Below are positions 34,408 through 46,900 of a stretch of DNA of 64,000 nucleotides, piece after piece. The stretch is taken from assembly GCA_032622095.1 (NCBI GenBank), contig CP136066.1, forward strand, positions 107,283,319-107,347,318. Direction: 5' to 3'. This DNA comes from Siphonodentalium dalli. Taxonomy: Eukaryota > Mollusca > Scaphopoda > Gadilida > Siphonodentaliidae. The position numbers and the translations under genes are program-made. Each line of letters opens with the position of its first letter. Position 1 is the stretch's first letter. Below the pieces are notes generated by a model. The model saw nothing but the letters and a program-made list of their open reading frames with translations. It was not told where the DNA came from and made no database searches.

Positions 34408-34786
34408 TACGAAAATTTGAGTTATTTCCAGGCTTGTATAAGCTCCCTCTTCACACTAAAAAAAAACAACCAAATAATTATTGAGGTTATCAGAATTTGT
34501 GTTAAACACTGTGTCAGTGTAACAAACATAAATGGAATGGTACTTTCTTTCACAGCCTTGTAAAATTGAATGATAACTTCATCATAAGCAGTACTAGAAT
34601 GAGAACCAATGCTAATTCTTTACATGATACCTTGGAGAATGAACATGAAAGACAAAAAATGATCATGTACCACTAGGTCCATTCACTCAGTCATGCAGGA
34701 CACTCAAATACCCAAAGCTGTACCCATTTTGATGGCGTCGTGCTATATATTTTATCACAAAGTTCATTTTTTTATATTTTTATGGA

Positions 34787-34903
34787 CTAGTAACCAGAAT
34801 TACTCCATCCATCATCACTGAAAGGGTCAATCTGTCGCTTTTCATATGCTTCTTTAAACTCTGGTCCTAGTCTGTTTACATCCTCTCTGTCTTTGATCAC
34901 ACC
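34787..34903 (-). CDS. MNS1: MNS1 exon I (stop codon)
   Basis: Acceptor TTTCTTACAG, then GVIKDREDVNRLGPEFKEAY, EKRQIDPF and a tail ending NSGY with TAG at 34787-34789. Corresponds to vertebrate GVFKKEDDIDLLGEEFRKVYQQR. The tail after the coiled coil is acidic and aromatic and differs from human. The MITE at 34195..34407 lies about 380 bp beyond the stop, possibly in the 3' UTR. Confidence 0.95.
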   Translation of the reverse strand, partial: GVIKDREDVNRLGPEFKEAYEKRQIDPFSDDGWSNSGY

Positions 34904-37900
34904 CTGTAAGAAATTAGAAAAAATATTGTTGAGGGAAAGCCAAATATATCAATATGTGTCATTCCACACATCATAAAAGTACAGTAAAACCTCTCCAAAC
35001 CGGAACCTCTATAAACTAAAATCCCTCCCCATACCGAACAAATATTCCGGTCCTGAATTCACCCCAAGTGTGTTCTCACTATAAATTACCTCTGTGTACC
35101 GGAACTTCTCTATTCCGAACATCGGATGGCTTTTCTTGTCCATAAGTGAACGAATACATTAATTTTACCTCCAAAATTTGAATGTGGAATGTGAAACCAA
35201 CCGCAAGCACGCATGCGGTAGATATGACATACTTGATACTGAGCTCATGTTGGCTTTGGGGTAGATTGTGGATCCTTTATAAGTTTAAATTTCTGGTCTA
35301 TAGGTTGATTAAAACTCTTAGTAACGTCATCAATACATTCCGATCGTAGAGTAATTTTCTACAAACCGAACACCTCTCTAAACTGAACAAAAGTGCAGAT
35401 CCGAAAGTGTGTTCGGTTTGCAGAGGTTTTACTGTAATAATATGACTTTCTCGCACATTACAGTTCTATTAGCGGTGCTTCAGAAATGATTAACATTCTT
35501 CCTGCGTATTAACAACCCTAAACTCTAGGGGCTCTAATAGGATGCTTGGCTGTTAATCATTTCTGTGAGGCTGCCAATAAACTGTCATGTCCTCCAGAAT
35601 CATGTTAGTGTAATATTATTACCACTTTAGAGGGCATTCTCTGGTAGATTATCTGTATTTTACCTGCAGGTAAGATTCCATAATTTTGAGGTGAAGTTGA
35701 CCGGAAGCGGGATTTAATGAATCTTTGTTTTTGTTAATGCCTGGTGGCCGCTTCCTGTTAAGTCACTGATCACATGAAGACAAAGTGGTAATAATAGTAA
35801 TAACATGATATTTGTCGGGCGTCATGGTTTATTAACGGCTCTCCAGGAATGATTAACAACCCTCAGGCCTATTAGCTGCCCTCGACTGCATCTCGGGCTG
35901 ATAATAGGCCCTCAGGCTGTTAATCAGTCCTGTTAAAAAGTCTTGGTGATAGCACAAGTAGATTCACATCATTTGCTACTGTTAACTTGCTAAAATAAGG
36001 AAGAGATGGAATCAATATTGAATTAACTTGGTTATTGTCAGTATGTAAAATTATTTTATTTATGTGTTAATGTTTAGCTTAGAAGCAAAAAAGTTAAATG
36101 TCTTAGGCCAAAAAGAATTAAATGTCTGGTTTGGTTTACAGGCCAAAAACAATTAGGGTCGGTAGGTAGGGTTAACACGTCCACTGCCGTTGCCCATTCA
36201 ATTACACGCAAAAAGTATGAGATAACTATCATAACTCGTAGACGGCAGTGAATGTGCTAACAATATTTTTTTTTTGAAACTGTACATATTGAACATATGA
36301 CAATAAATTTTTATTTTTTTATTTTTAATAGGCAAAGATTTCCAGATATTTCAGAAAATGTTCTGGAAACCATAACTGGCTTATAAATAGGGCCATAGGG
36401 AAACTCGAACCACAATTATTTTTTTCTTTTGCCTTATGGCGAAGTGTTACTATTAGCAAACCTTTGGTAAAAAGCCAAGCAGTTTTATTGCATGCTCCTT
36501 TAATAACTTCTGCCTCTCTTCCTCTATAATCATCTTCCTGAACTCCTCCATCTTCTCCTCTTCTCTCCTATCACCCAGCTCTCGTTCTCTGTCCATCGCA
36601 TACTGTGCTCTGCGGTCATCCAGCAGTTGCTCTACTGCCCTCTTGTGTTCTAACTGCTTCATTCGTCGTTTCTGTGCATTCATTTGTTCTATCCTGTCAT
36701 CCTCGGCAAATTTTTTTAACATCTGAAAAATTAATCAATTACGTAATTGGAGGGAGGGACTGTAAGTCCAACCTTTGCGAACTTTATAATTATTTATGAG
36801 CTTGCTGTTTCTTTAATAATGTTTTGACTTTTTGTAATTATAATTTCAATTTCTAGATTGCCAACTGTGATCAAATTTCTCGGAACTTTATGCCAGAAAT
36901 TCTTAACTAAAAAGATTATAATTGCATCAGAAAATCAGCAAAACGAAAAAAATAGCATTTTATTTACCCCTTTAAAGGGGTACTGTACACTAAATACGGC
37001 CATTTATGGGATTATCTCCTTTTATACTCAACAGAAAAATGCAACAAATGAATGAATTTGAGCCATGGATTAGTGCAAAATACACTCATGTGTTCTAAGA
37101 ACGATGCGAACAACATGGTAATTATAATGAAAATGAGTTTATGACTCGAGTCATTTTCATTATAATTACTCCTCGAACATTGTGTGAATGGGTTATTTTG
37201 ATCTTAAGTCATTGTGGAGACTCGCATATATAAGAGAATGCATTGGCATATCTGCCTCAGGATCAAGCCTGAATTTAATGTACCTGTCATTTGCAGAATG
37301 AGGTCCCCAGAGTAGGGGTGCCACGATTAATCATATATTCGATGAACCGTTTATAAAGCCAATAATCTATTACCGTTTCCATCGTTGATTAATCTGCATT
37401 ATTTATTCTGACATCGGAAAATGCCGGGTATTATTGAATACCGTGTTTGTTTTACACAGTTTAATCTACAACCGATGGGTTAACAACCTTTGATCGCATA
37501 TATCAAGGAGATTCCGACGACATGAATACTACTAACTTATGTTGCAAACAGTCGGCAGTTCATTTGATGATGCGACATGTTTACTCTTCGGATCGTTGTA
37601 TATTCTACAAATTGGCGGCACTGCAGCTTTGAACTTATGGCGACGTCGTTGTATATTTATACTTGAAAGGCGGCACCACATTTTTGAAATGTGCCGACCG
37701 TCACCGTGTTCAATGAATTGAAGGCACTTGCCCTTGAATCTGATTGAACCAATGGGGAGTTGATGACATTCTCTGGAAACCAGGGAACCTACGGCATTTT
37801 AATCAGCGATGTTCTCCGCGATGTCATTTGCAAGTATACATTGTTTGCATAAGTATACTTAGATGTTACTAGTACAGGCTATCGAGTATCATGCAGTGAA

Positions 37901-40900
37901 TGCTGAATGAAACTCGATATTATCAAATACTTAACTTGTTCTGAGTCCTGCAATTTGCGGGTGGGTACACACCTTTGTGATTGTTATCCACGCTCTCGAA
38001 GTTTTTTATGAAACTTATAGTTTCGTTTTTTAGGAACCGTCGGCCATCCGTCGTGCATTCCTACTTTTTTATATTGTTTGTATGTTTGGCTATTCATAAC
38101 ACTGAAATTAATAGCTACTTTGGTTCTAATGAACTCACAAGTATTATAACCATAACATCGCCGAGAATTGTGCTGGTATTGAATACATTGTGTTCATTGG
38201 TCATTAACAGTGGTTTATGATGCAATTTTATTAACGTAAAAATGACATGAGCCGATGCCTCAAACACCCAGCGATAGTAGGGCCCAAGCTAGAGGTTGAA
38301 AACAGGGAGAAGTGACTTCTCCCTCTGGAGAATTTAGGGAGACTTCAGCCAAAATAGGGAGAAGTGTGGAAGACTTAAGAAAAACATAAGAACCACTTAT
38401 TAATTTTCAAATATCGCTTTATTTTATAACATCAATAAAAAGATAAAATAAGAAATAAAACTGAAAAATTTTGACTTTATCTGAAATTAGCCTAATTAAT
38501 TGTTATAAATTTTAAATTTTTGGAAATGTTTTGTGTAGATATCATTTAAGCGAGACAATTAGCAACTTACAGTAGTAGTTAATTTTTTAGTAGTTAACTT
38601 AAATGGAAGTAGTATTGTAATACAATATTGAAGTATTATTTCCTAGACTGTAACTTGGAAGATACGTTTGTACAGTCTGAATCATGATGCATGTAATGAT
38701 GTAACTTTGTAAGTTTAATTTGGTCACGGCTGTGTAATGTGGGTGTCCGCTAAAATAAACAATAAGGACTACTAACAAAGGAGTTGCAAAAGCTTTTAGT
38801 TTATTGCTAAAGCTTTTATTAATTAATGGCCTCCCTTAATTAATGCCAACATCACTGGTATAATCCGATTAAAGCAATAAACTTGACATTTATTTACGGA
38901 AGCAGTCTCTTCAAAATATGCGATGCTGTCTCTTCAAAAAGTGCGATGCATTACCGAAACGAACTTCTGAAGTGCCTGGTACATACTCTGATAATGTCGT
39001 AATTGTTTTATATCTGAAAAGCGGGATGGTGGTCTTGTAATAATGTATAACATGTAACTCGAATAGTCTAATTATTTCTGATACTAGCGATAATGACTTT
39101 CGATGGTTAGATATATAATCGCCCGATAATCCCGGCGAATATAGGCCACTTCAAATAGATTGTGCCGGGGTTGAATGTGAACAACTTCTTCGATCAGAAA
39201 GGGATATTTTAAGGAAATGTTTCGCCAAATGGTTCAGAGAGATAAGACAACAGCATTATGACAGACATATTTCATGCAGTATCTAATATTTTAATATATT
39301 TTTTGGCAAAACAAGTAAAATTTCCAACGGTAAATCTCAGTTTGGTTAAATTTGGAAGGCGACTTCGTTTTCGCCTCGCAGACGTCCGAGGGCGAAGTCG
39401 CCGTCCCGAAGGCGAGAACTTCGCCCGAGTCGCCCCCTAGCATGGGGCCTGAGCGATAGTGCAGTTAACCAGCACCCAACCAATAGGCCATATTACGGAA
39501 TACTTCCACTGATGTTATTATAGGTACAATTACTCGATTATTGGCGACCGATTATCAAAATCAATAATCGTGGCACCTCTACCCAAGATTGTGAATTTAG
39601 TGATGCTATCCCACACAGTGGAGTAGCATCACCAAATTCACCCTCTGGGGACCTCATTCTGCATGGCCTCGTCTGCTATGAGAGACATGCACTCAGATTG
39701 AAGTTCCCAATTGGTGAATATTGTGATGTACACCCATTGGGAAATTGGGAAATTGCCAATTTCGGGATATAGAGAAACTAAACTAAAAAGAAATAAAATC
39801 TAAGTTTCTATCCAAATTTGATAATAAAGAAACTTTCCAGAGAAGATGAGGTCTAAGTAGAATGCTATGTGGGATAGCATCACTAAATTCCCTTTGGGGA
39901 CCTCATTCTGCAAATGACAGACACGCTATAATCAGGCTTGCTCAGGATAGATAAATGGACTGCGTAAACTTAACCTACCTGTTCCCGGAAGACATCCTCC
40001 TCCTTCTTCTCAGCATCCTCTCGCATTCTCTTGAAATGTATCTGTCGAGCATGTGTTTCTCGGAGTTCTATCTTTTGTCGAATCTTTCTGCCCAGCTCAT
40101 GCTATAAATATATAAGTATATTGAGAAATTGTGTAGGAACAGAATAGTCAACAATGGGAGACATTCCGTAAGGTGTCAAACTGATGTTTCATTCTTACGA
40201 GTTGAGGATGGACGTTGTTTGTTTTAACTGCAAAATAAGTTTTATTCATATATTCATTTTATTTATATTTTCCATCTAAACTGTATCTCTATCTGCCATC
40301 TGCTTATAATATCTGCACCCCCCAACAAACGAAGAATAAATCATTCCCTTGTTCACTTAATGCTTCTAAAGGCTGTTTGTTTAAATTTATAGCCGAACAG
40401 CACTACACATGAACATATTTGAACTCGCGTCTTGCCTCTGGTATGCTTACATCACTTAAAGATCAATGAAAATGAAGAATGGACCATTCCAATGTATATT
40501 TTTAGAACTGAACGGGAAAATCCATTCAGTAATACCAGGAATAAGACATACCATTTCCTTTATCCTTTCTCTCTCTTCTTCTTCCTCCAGATGAAGCTCC
40601 ATTCTGATTCTTTCCATTTCTTCTCTCTGTTGATCCTCTTCAGCAATCTTCTCTGCCAGCTGAAAGATATACAAATATTTATTTATATGCGGATGAATGA
40701 GTAAACACACAAAGCAGGTATTTTAATTAATTTGGAAACAAAATAGCCAGCATACAACATTATTCTATCATATAAATCATATATAGTGGCTCTCGTTAGG
40801 AAAATCATTCTCATTTGTTTATCGGCAACTTATTCAGGGCAAAAGGCGGACTGTTTTTTTTTACAATTTTTAATAGTTCAGATGCCGTGTTTTATGAACT

Positions 40901-43900
40901 GTACATTCATTATTGAAATTTTGACAATAATAGTTTAATGATACATTCTTCAAATGTGTGTAGTGGCTGAGTCATAAAATATCAGATTGAAGAAGTGAAA
41001 TAAGCATATAATATGTCTTTAAAGGTACTCAATCCGACCAGAGGGTCCCCATCTCAACAGATTCCAACAACAACAATCCGATCAGAGGGTCCTATATTAC
41101 TATTTCTTTGGCTTTGGTGGTAAAAAATATTTGATCAGAGTCGAGGAACCCATCAAACAAAGCTCAGAGTTATTAGATATTGATTTTTGAAAATTCTTAT
41201 GTTCTCGAGATAAGTACTAATAATTGCCGTCAATTTCGTTTCCTGCTCGAGATTTGTACACCAAAACTCTATTCAAACAGACAAGGATGGATAACTCTAA
41301 AATCAAGTGGTAATAATAACGCAATTTTGACTGAGATCTGGGCCAGAAAGTATTCCGGATAATGAAAAATAATAGATTTCTAAAATCGATATCTAACAAA
41401 TCTGAGCTTTGATGGGTGACTTTCTCGACTCGAATCAAATATTTTTGACCCCCGAAGCCATTGAAATAGTAATTGAGAGGAGTTTTATCGGATTGAGTAC
41501 CTTTAACGATTCAATGAGATCATGTTAGATGGTCAACAGTTTAGTTCTTTATAATAATATTCGCATAGGAAGCCTCGCATATATAAGAGAATGCACTGGC
41601 TTACAATGTCAAGGTAAATATTTTTAGGCCAATGCATTCTCTTATATATGCGAGGCTCCCTATCGGAGACTCGCATATATAAGAGAATGCATTGGCACAG
41701 GGTTTTCGCAAAATTTCAGGAAGTTCCAGTATTGGAAGGGTTAAAGCAACTTAAAATCGTTGATGTTGGCCGACAAGGAAATGGAATATGGTGCAAAAGT
41801 TCATATTTACATGTTTTAGTATTGCGCAGAATTCAATGGGCTGTAAAAGCGAAATGCTTGTGGTGATACAATTTTAAGTCACAGCAACAAATTATTGCTG
41901 CCACTTAAATTTTTTATGTGGAAGTAACTACATACTACCTTCTGAGTTTCGCAACACTTTCTTACTCACCACTTTTTGAACTTTAGCCATGCCCGCTTCT
42001 TTTTCTTTCTTCTCCTTTTGTTGTACTTCTTCTCTCTTTCTTTGTTCATTGGCAAACTTGAGAATTGCCAAATTCTCTGCCTCAATTCTTCTTTTCTCTG
42101 CTTCTTTCCAATCATTTTGTTTTTTCATGAAATCTTCGACATACTGTTGTGTAGCCTTCTTCTTCTCCTGTTTCAGAGCAATTTCCCTGTAAAAAAATTA
42201 AAAGGAGAATGAGTCAAGCAGATACTTCTTCAGAATGCGGCCCATGTGCCATCAGTTTTAACCATTTGATAACTGGCTATTTGTTGAGTAGCTATTTGAT
42301 TCCCATTTATTCCTTCAATTTAGGCAGGTTGTTGGACTAATTAAGTTGAAAATCCCTGAAAATCCTTAGACTTCTCTGCTTATAGTAACTGAACATCCAT
42401 AGGAATGAAAAATGGACCACTCCAATGTAACAAATGAAGGCCAAGGCTGGTGGTGTCATGAGCAGTGTATATTCTGTGTTATCAGTTTCCAAAACAATTA
42501 AGTTGATTATCACTGAATTAAGTAATACTGCTGGCCTCTTATATAGATTACTAGCGGATGTACCCGGCATTGTTCGGGAATATTAAAGAGCATTTATTGG
42601 TATGGTACTTTGTTGTGATACGGTAGAAAATAAAGGTGATGTCGAGACCCAACCAACGTTACCCGGAGGGCCGATAACCACACCAAATTTCAGTGAGTTC
42701 CACCCAGTAGTTTCTGAGAACCTCGATACCCGTGCCGATATGATGTCATAACATCAAAACATGATGTTAGTGAATCAGGACCCGGTCCATTTTACCCAGA
42801 GGGCACAATATTTCTGTGCGATCGTCCAAGTGATTCCAAGAAACTGTTTTGTCCATGCAGATATGACGTCATGATGATATGAGAACTGCGATGTCCATGC
42901 GAATATGATGTCATAATGTCAAAAAGCGATGTTGGGGAATCAGGACCCAGACCATGTTACCCAGAGGGACGAAATACATGACCAAATTTCAGCGCGATCT
43001 GCCAAGTAAACCTAGTTCCCGAGAAACCATTTTGCCCATCCGGATATGATGTCATGACATCAAAACGTGATGTCAGGTGGAGTCCAGGCCAAGCCCATGT
43101 TACCTGGAGAGCCGGAATACAAGCTCGTACCAAATTTCAGTGATATCGAGCCAGTTGTTCACGAGAAACCATTTTGCCCATGTGGATATGACATCATGAC
43201 ATCAAAAGGTACGTCGGGCGGATCAGGACCCATCCCATGTTACCCAGATGGCCGAAATACACGCCCGTACAAATTTCAGTGGGATCCAGACATTAGTTCC
43301 TGAGAGACCAGGTTGCCCGTATGCATACGATGCCATAACGTCAAAACTGTCCCTGACCATAATGTGCCATAGGAAGCTCACCTGGCATCTTCCTCGTATA
43401 TTTTCCTGACAATTTCATCTATCATCAGTTTCTCCTTGAGGAATTCCTCGTAGGCCTGTTGTTTCTTGATTTCCTGCTCCTCCAGCTGCCTCTCAATTTC
43501 CTGCTGATATCTCACTTGCTCCTTATATCGCTCTTTTTCCTTCTGTTCCTCGGCTCTTGCTGCTCGGTCATGCTCTTCCTTCATCTCCCGAGATATTTCA
43601 GAATCACGTTTCTGAAAGTGTTTTATAAGAATGTGGATTTAAATTTTTTTATTTATATTATTAAAAAAAAAATACATGGGAACGCACTTATTTTCCACTA
43701 TTAAAGTGAAAACTGGCTTTGTCCTATCAATACAGAAGCCTATGATGGACGACAATTCTAACAAAGAGTCTTCTAATGCATTTTTGCTGAGAAGAAAGGA
43801 ATATAAATATCCTGGATAGAGTTATATGTTTTAAGTTTTGTTGTAGTTACAGAGATTGGAAGCTCTTTGACAATACATGGAATGATAATGTAAATGAACA

Positions 43901-46900
43901 TCATATCCTTCAAGATGGAGAATGATCTCTGCACAATTATATGTGGATACAACTGTGTTCTTACTTCAGACTTTTAGAAGAATTATTGATTTGAAACAGC
44001 TCCCGCTCAAAATCCATTAAAGGGGAATAATTCTGAGAAAATTTAAATTTCGGACTTGACTGAGTAACAAAATATTTTGGGCCAGTCGATATTTATATTT
44101 TTTTATACCTAGATTACCAAGGAAAGGAATGGTGTAATAACACAATAAACCAAAAGTGAAAAAAAGAATATGTTTTATTACTGTATAGAAATAACTTTCA
44201 GTGACTTAAATATCTATCTACTATGTGTCTATCTGGGCCCTAAATTTAATGACAAACTTTATTTACTCTTTATGGAAAAGTAGTCTTGCATTTTGCTGGC
44301 AGGAAAAATAGAAAAAACATTCTTGGAAGTGGTCATTCGGGTTACAGGAAAGAGAGAATTATTTTTGCCTTAATGATACTCTATCTCTTCCAGGTGCCAC
44401 TTCCAACACCTTTTTTTTTAGAAACTTGAAGGAATATCTAACAACTTTTTTTTTAACGAAACTTGGAAGTAATATTTGCATTATCATCCACCAAAACACA
44501 CAGAAAACATCTGGTGTTAAATATAACAATGACTTTAAAAGTGTTTTAAAAGATAAATTTCCTGTCGAAAAACATACACACACATCACGGCTGCCTTTTC
44601 TGTCCCAAATGTTGAAAAAACATTGGAAAACTAATATTTCCTAGCGGCAGAAGCTCGTGTTGACTGGTCTGTCTAACTCCAATTTTTTATTTTATGCCTC
44701 TGAAAAACTACAGAATATTCAGGGATACACTAGCTTTAAGAAATATTAATCCACTCTTTAAATACTAAATACTCACTGACGAGTAGTTCCCTATGAAATT
44801 GTTTAGATAATAAGTTCACCAAATTACTGTTGTTGAACACATTACTGAACATTTTTCACCAATCAATAGAAATCCTTCTGAACTTTTATTATCTGTTTTG
44901 AAATTGTCTGTTGTCTGCTTTTATTTCCTGAACACCCATCAAGATGAATTATAGACTATTCCAATGTATACTTTCATAACTAAATTGGAGAATCCATTTA
45001 ATAAAGGAATTAATATGTCCTTACCATTCTATCATAATCATCCGCCTGTCTCTGAGCTATCTGAGCAGCTCTCTCCTTGCTCATGTATGCTGCTTTAAGC
45101 TTAGCTTCCAGCTCCCGTAATTCTAAACTAAAAATAGAAATAAAAATTTTGTCCTAACGTAATGATATGTAGTGTAAACAGACATGGCTCGTTTCAACCC
45201 CCAATAAAAGGTCCCTGACCAAAATGTCCCCCGACGAAGGTGGCATGTTTGAAAGATCCCTATAATACAAACTGTAGGATTTAATACAAAGTGCCTATTC
45301 ACTAAATATGTTGCACATCTTCAATGTGTCGAGAAAGGGTTATTAACTATAAAATCTATGTCGGAAAAAAAACCTCCACCACAAGGCCCAGGATGTACGA
45401 TTATATGTCGAAAAAGGGCAATAACTCAGCCAAAATGAGTCCGACCGAAGTCAAAATCGCAGGTTCCCAGGTTCCCATGCTGGTTGATATATGTGCCAAG
45501 TTTTTTTTTTAAATTGACCAGAAATTTTTCACAGAATAAAGGCTCGGACAAAGTTCCGGACGGACGCACACACACACACATAGACGAGGGTCATTACTAT
45601 AGTCCTCTGACAGAATGTCGGGGGACAAAAATATGTATATACATAAAATGGTAAGAGGTATTACAAAACATACCTACTGGTATGTGGAAGATTTCGGAAC
45701 AACTTGTCGATTTAGTGCTAAAAAACATGAATTGTTTCTTATATATTTCGGTAAATTTGAGACCGTTTCATTTTATGAAACTATATAATTTTGATGGTTA
45801 AAATGAGAGAAAGCAGCATGTGGATTTGAAATAGTTTCCATTTAAGATAATGCTATATACATTTTCCTGACAGTCTCGCATTATTCCGTTTCCGATTATG
45901 GAACAAGTGTTCGGATCTCAATTCCGAAAAAAATGTGTTTGAAGACGTATTTTTTATGACTTCAGTGCATCTTTCTGGAAGATACAATGTTTGTAGAAAG
46001 GTATTTCAGGTATATATTGACCTATTTTGGTGCTGGGAAAAATTCAGAAGCAAATATTATTAGGTGTATTTTGGAACGCAAATCGCCATGTGGCTTTAAA
46101 ATTTATAAGATATATATAACATAATTTTTAATTTTAACCTTGAAATAGGTTGCAGCGTTATGCCTCTGTATCCGGTATGGTTTTGAAACTGGTTGAAATT
46201 AACAGATTAATAACAGAAACATAAATAAGCACATGAATTTGACAAATTTATATTCTCAAATGACTGTTTGGGACTCTATGCAGTCTTTCTCTTATATATA
46301 CGAGCTCCCTATGGGAGACTTGAATATATAAGAGAATGCACTAGCAAAGCTCCATCATGAAAGGGTTAATTAAATATGGTGTATCTATTCCAGATTACAA
46401 TTACAAAAACATCATTTTTTAAAACCTGATTTCAAGACTACAAGCATTCTGTGAATAAACAGACAATACGGAAAAATTATATTATTTGTGTGTAAAGGCA
46501 TAATAAAGTGGCTTATTCATGATTTAGCCGAGTAACATATCTAAATCAAATTTACATTTTGCCTTGATGGGGAGAGCTAAGAAGATAGAGTTCTCTCCCT
46601 TGCTATGCTCCGAAAATTTATGTGAGATTGCCTGAAATAAAGCCCATAAAACTGTTCCGAAAGGTTGAACCAGTAAAAAAAAAAAAAAAAAAAAAATTGA
46701 TAGAAGCATTTCCGGACAGGTGTCTCAGATTTATTATTTTATACCCCAGAAATTATATACAACATTAGGTGACAGAAATAACTAGAAGTGTGACTGTCCC
46801 AATGGGACTAGAGATACCCCCCCCCAGTGTTTTAAAAACACTATGCTGTTTCACATGTAAGTAAACATTAAGTTAAAATAATAAAATAACAGATTCCCAT

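Larger units (their letters stand above)
37264..39940. mobile_element. 'GAATGAGGTCCCC' foldback split by a hAT-like insertion
   Basis: The left piece ends at 'ggtccccagag' (37312). The right piece resumes at about 39588 with 'gtgaatttagtgatgctatc' and ends with the inverse terminal 'caggcttg'. In intact copies these two strings are adjacent. Everything between is younger insertion. Confidence 0.75.

Noticed and set aside
36858-37055. 65-codon plus frame crossing a MITE end
   Set aside because: Runs through the TTAA junction of a family 3 element, so it cannot be an ancestral gene.
41976-42212. Phe/Leu-rich plus-strand frames resembling membrane proteins
   Set aside because: Antisense of Glu/Lys-rich coiled-coil codons in MNS1 exon E gives Phe/Leu/Ser by complementarity.
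43067-43303. 78-codon frame with PCGYD-like motif
   Set aside because: Lies wholly in a degenerate tandem array in an MNS1 intron; the Cys pattern comes from the repeat unit.
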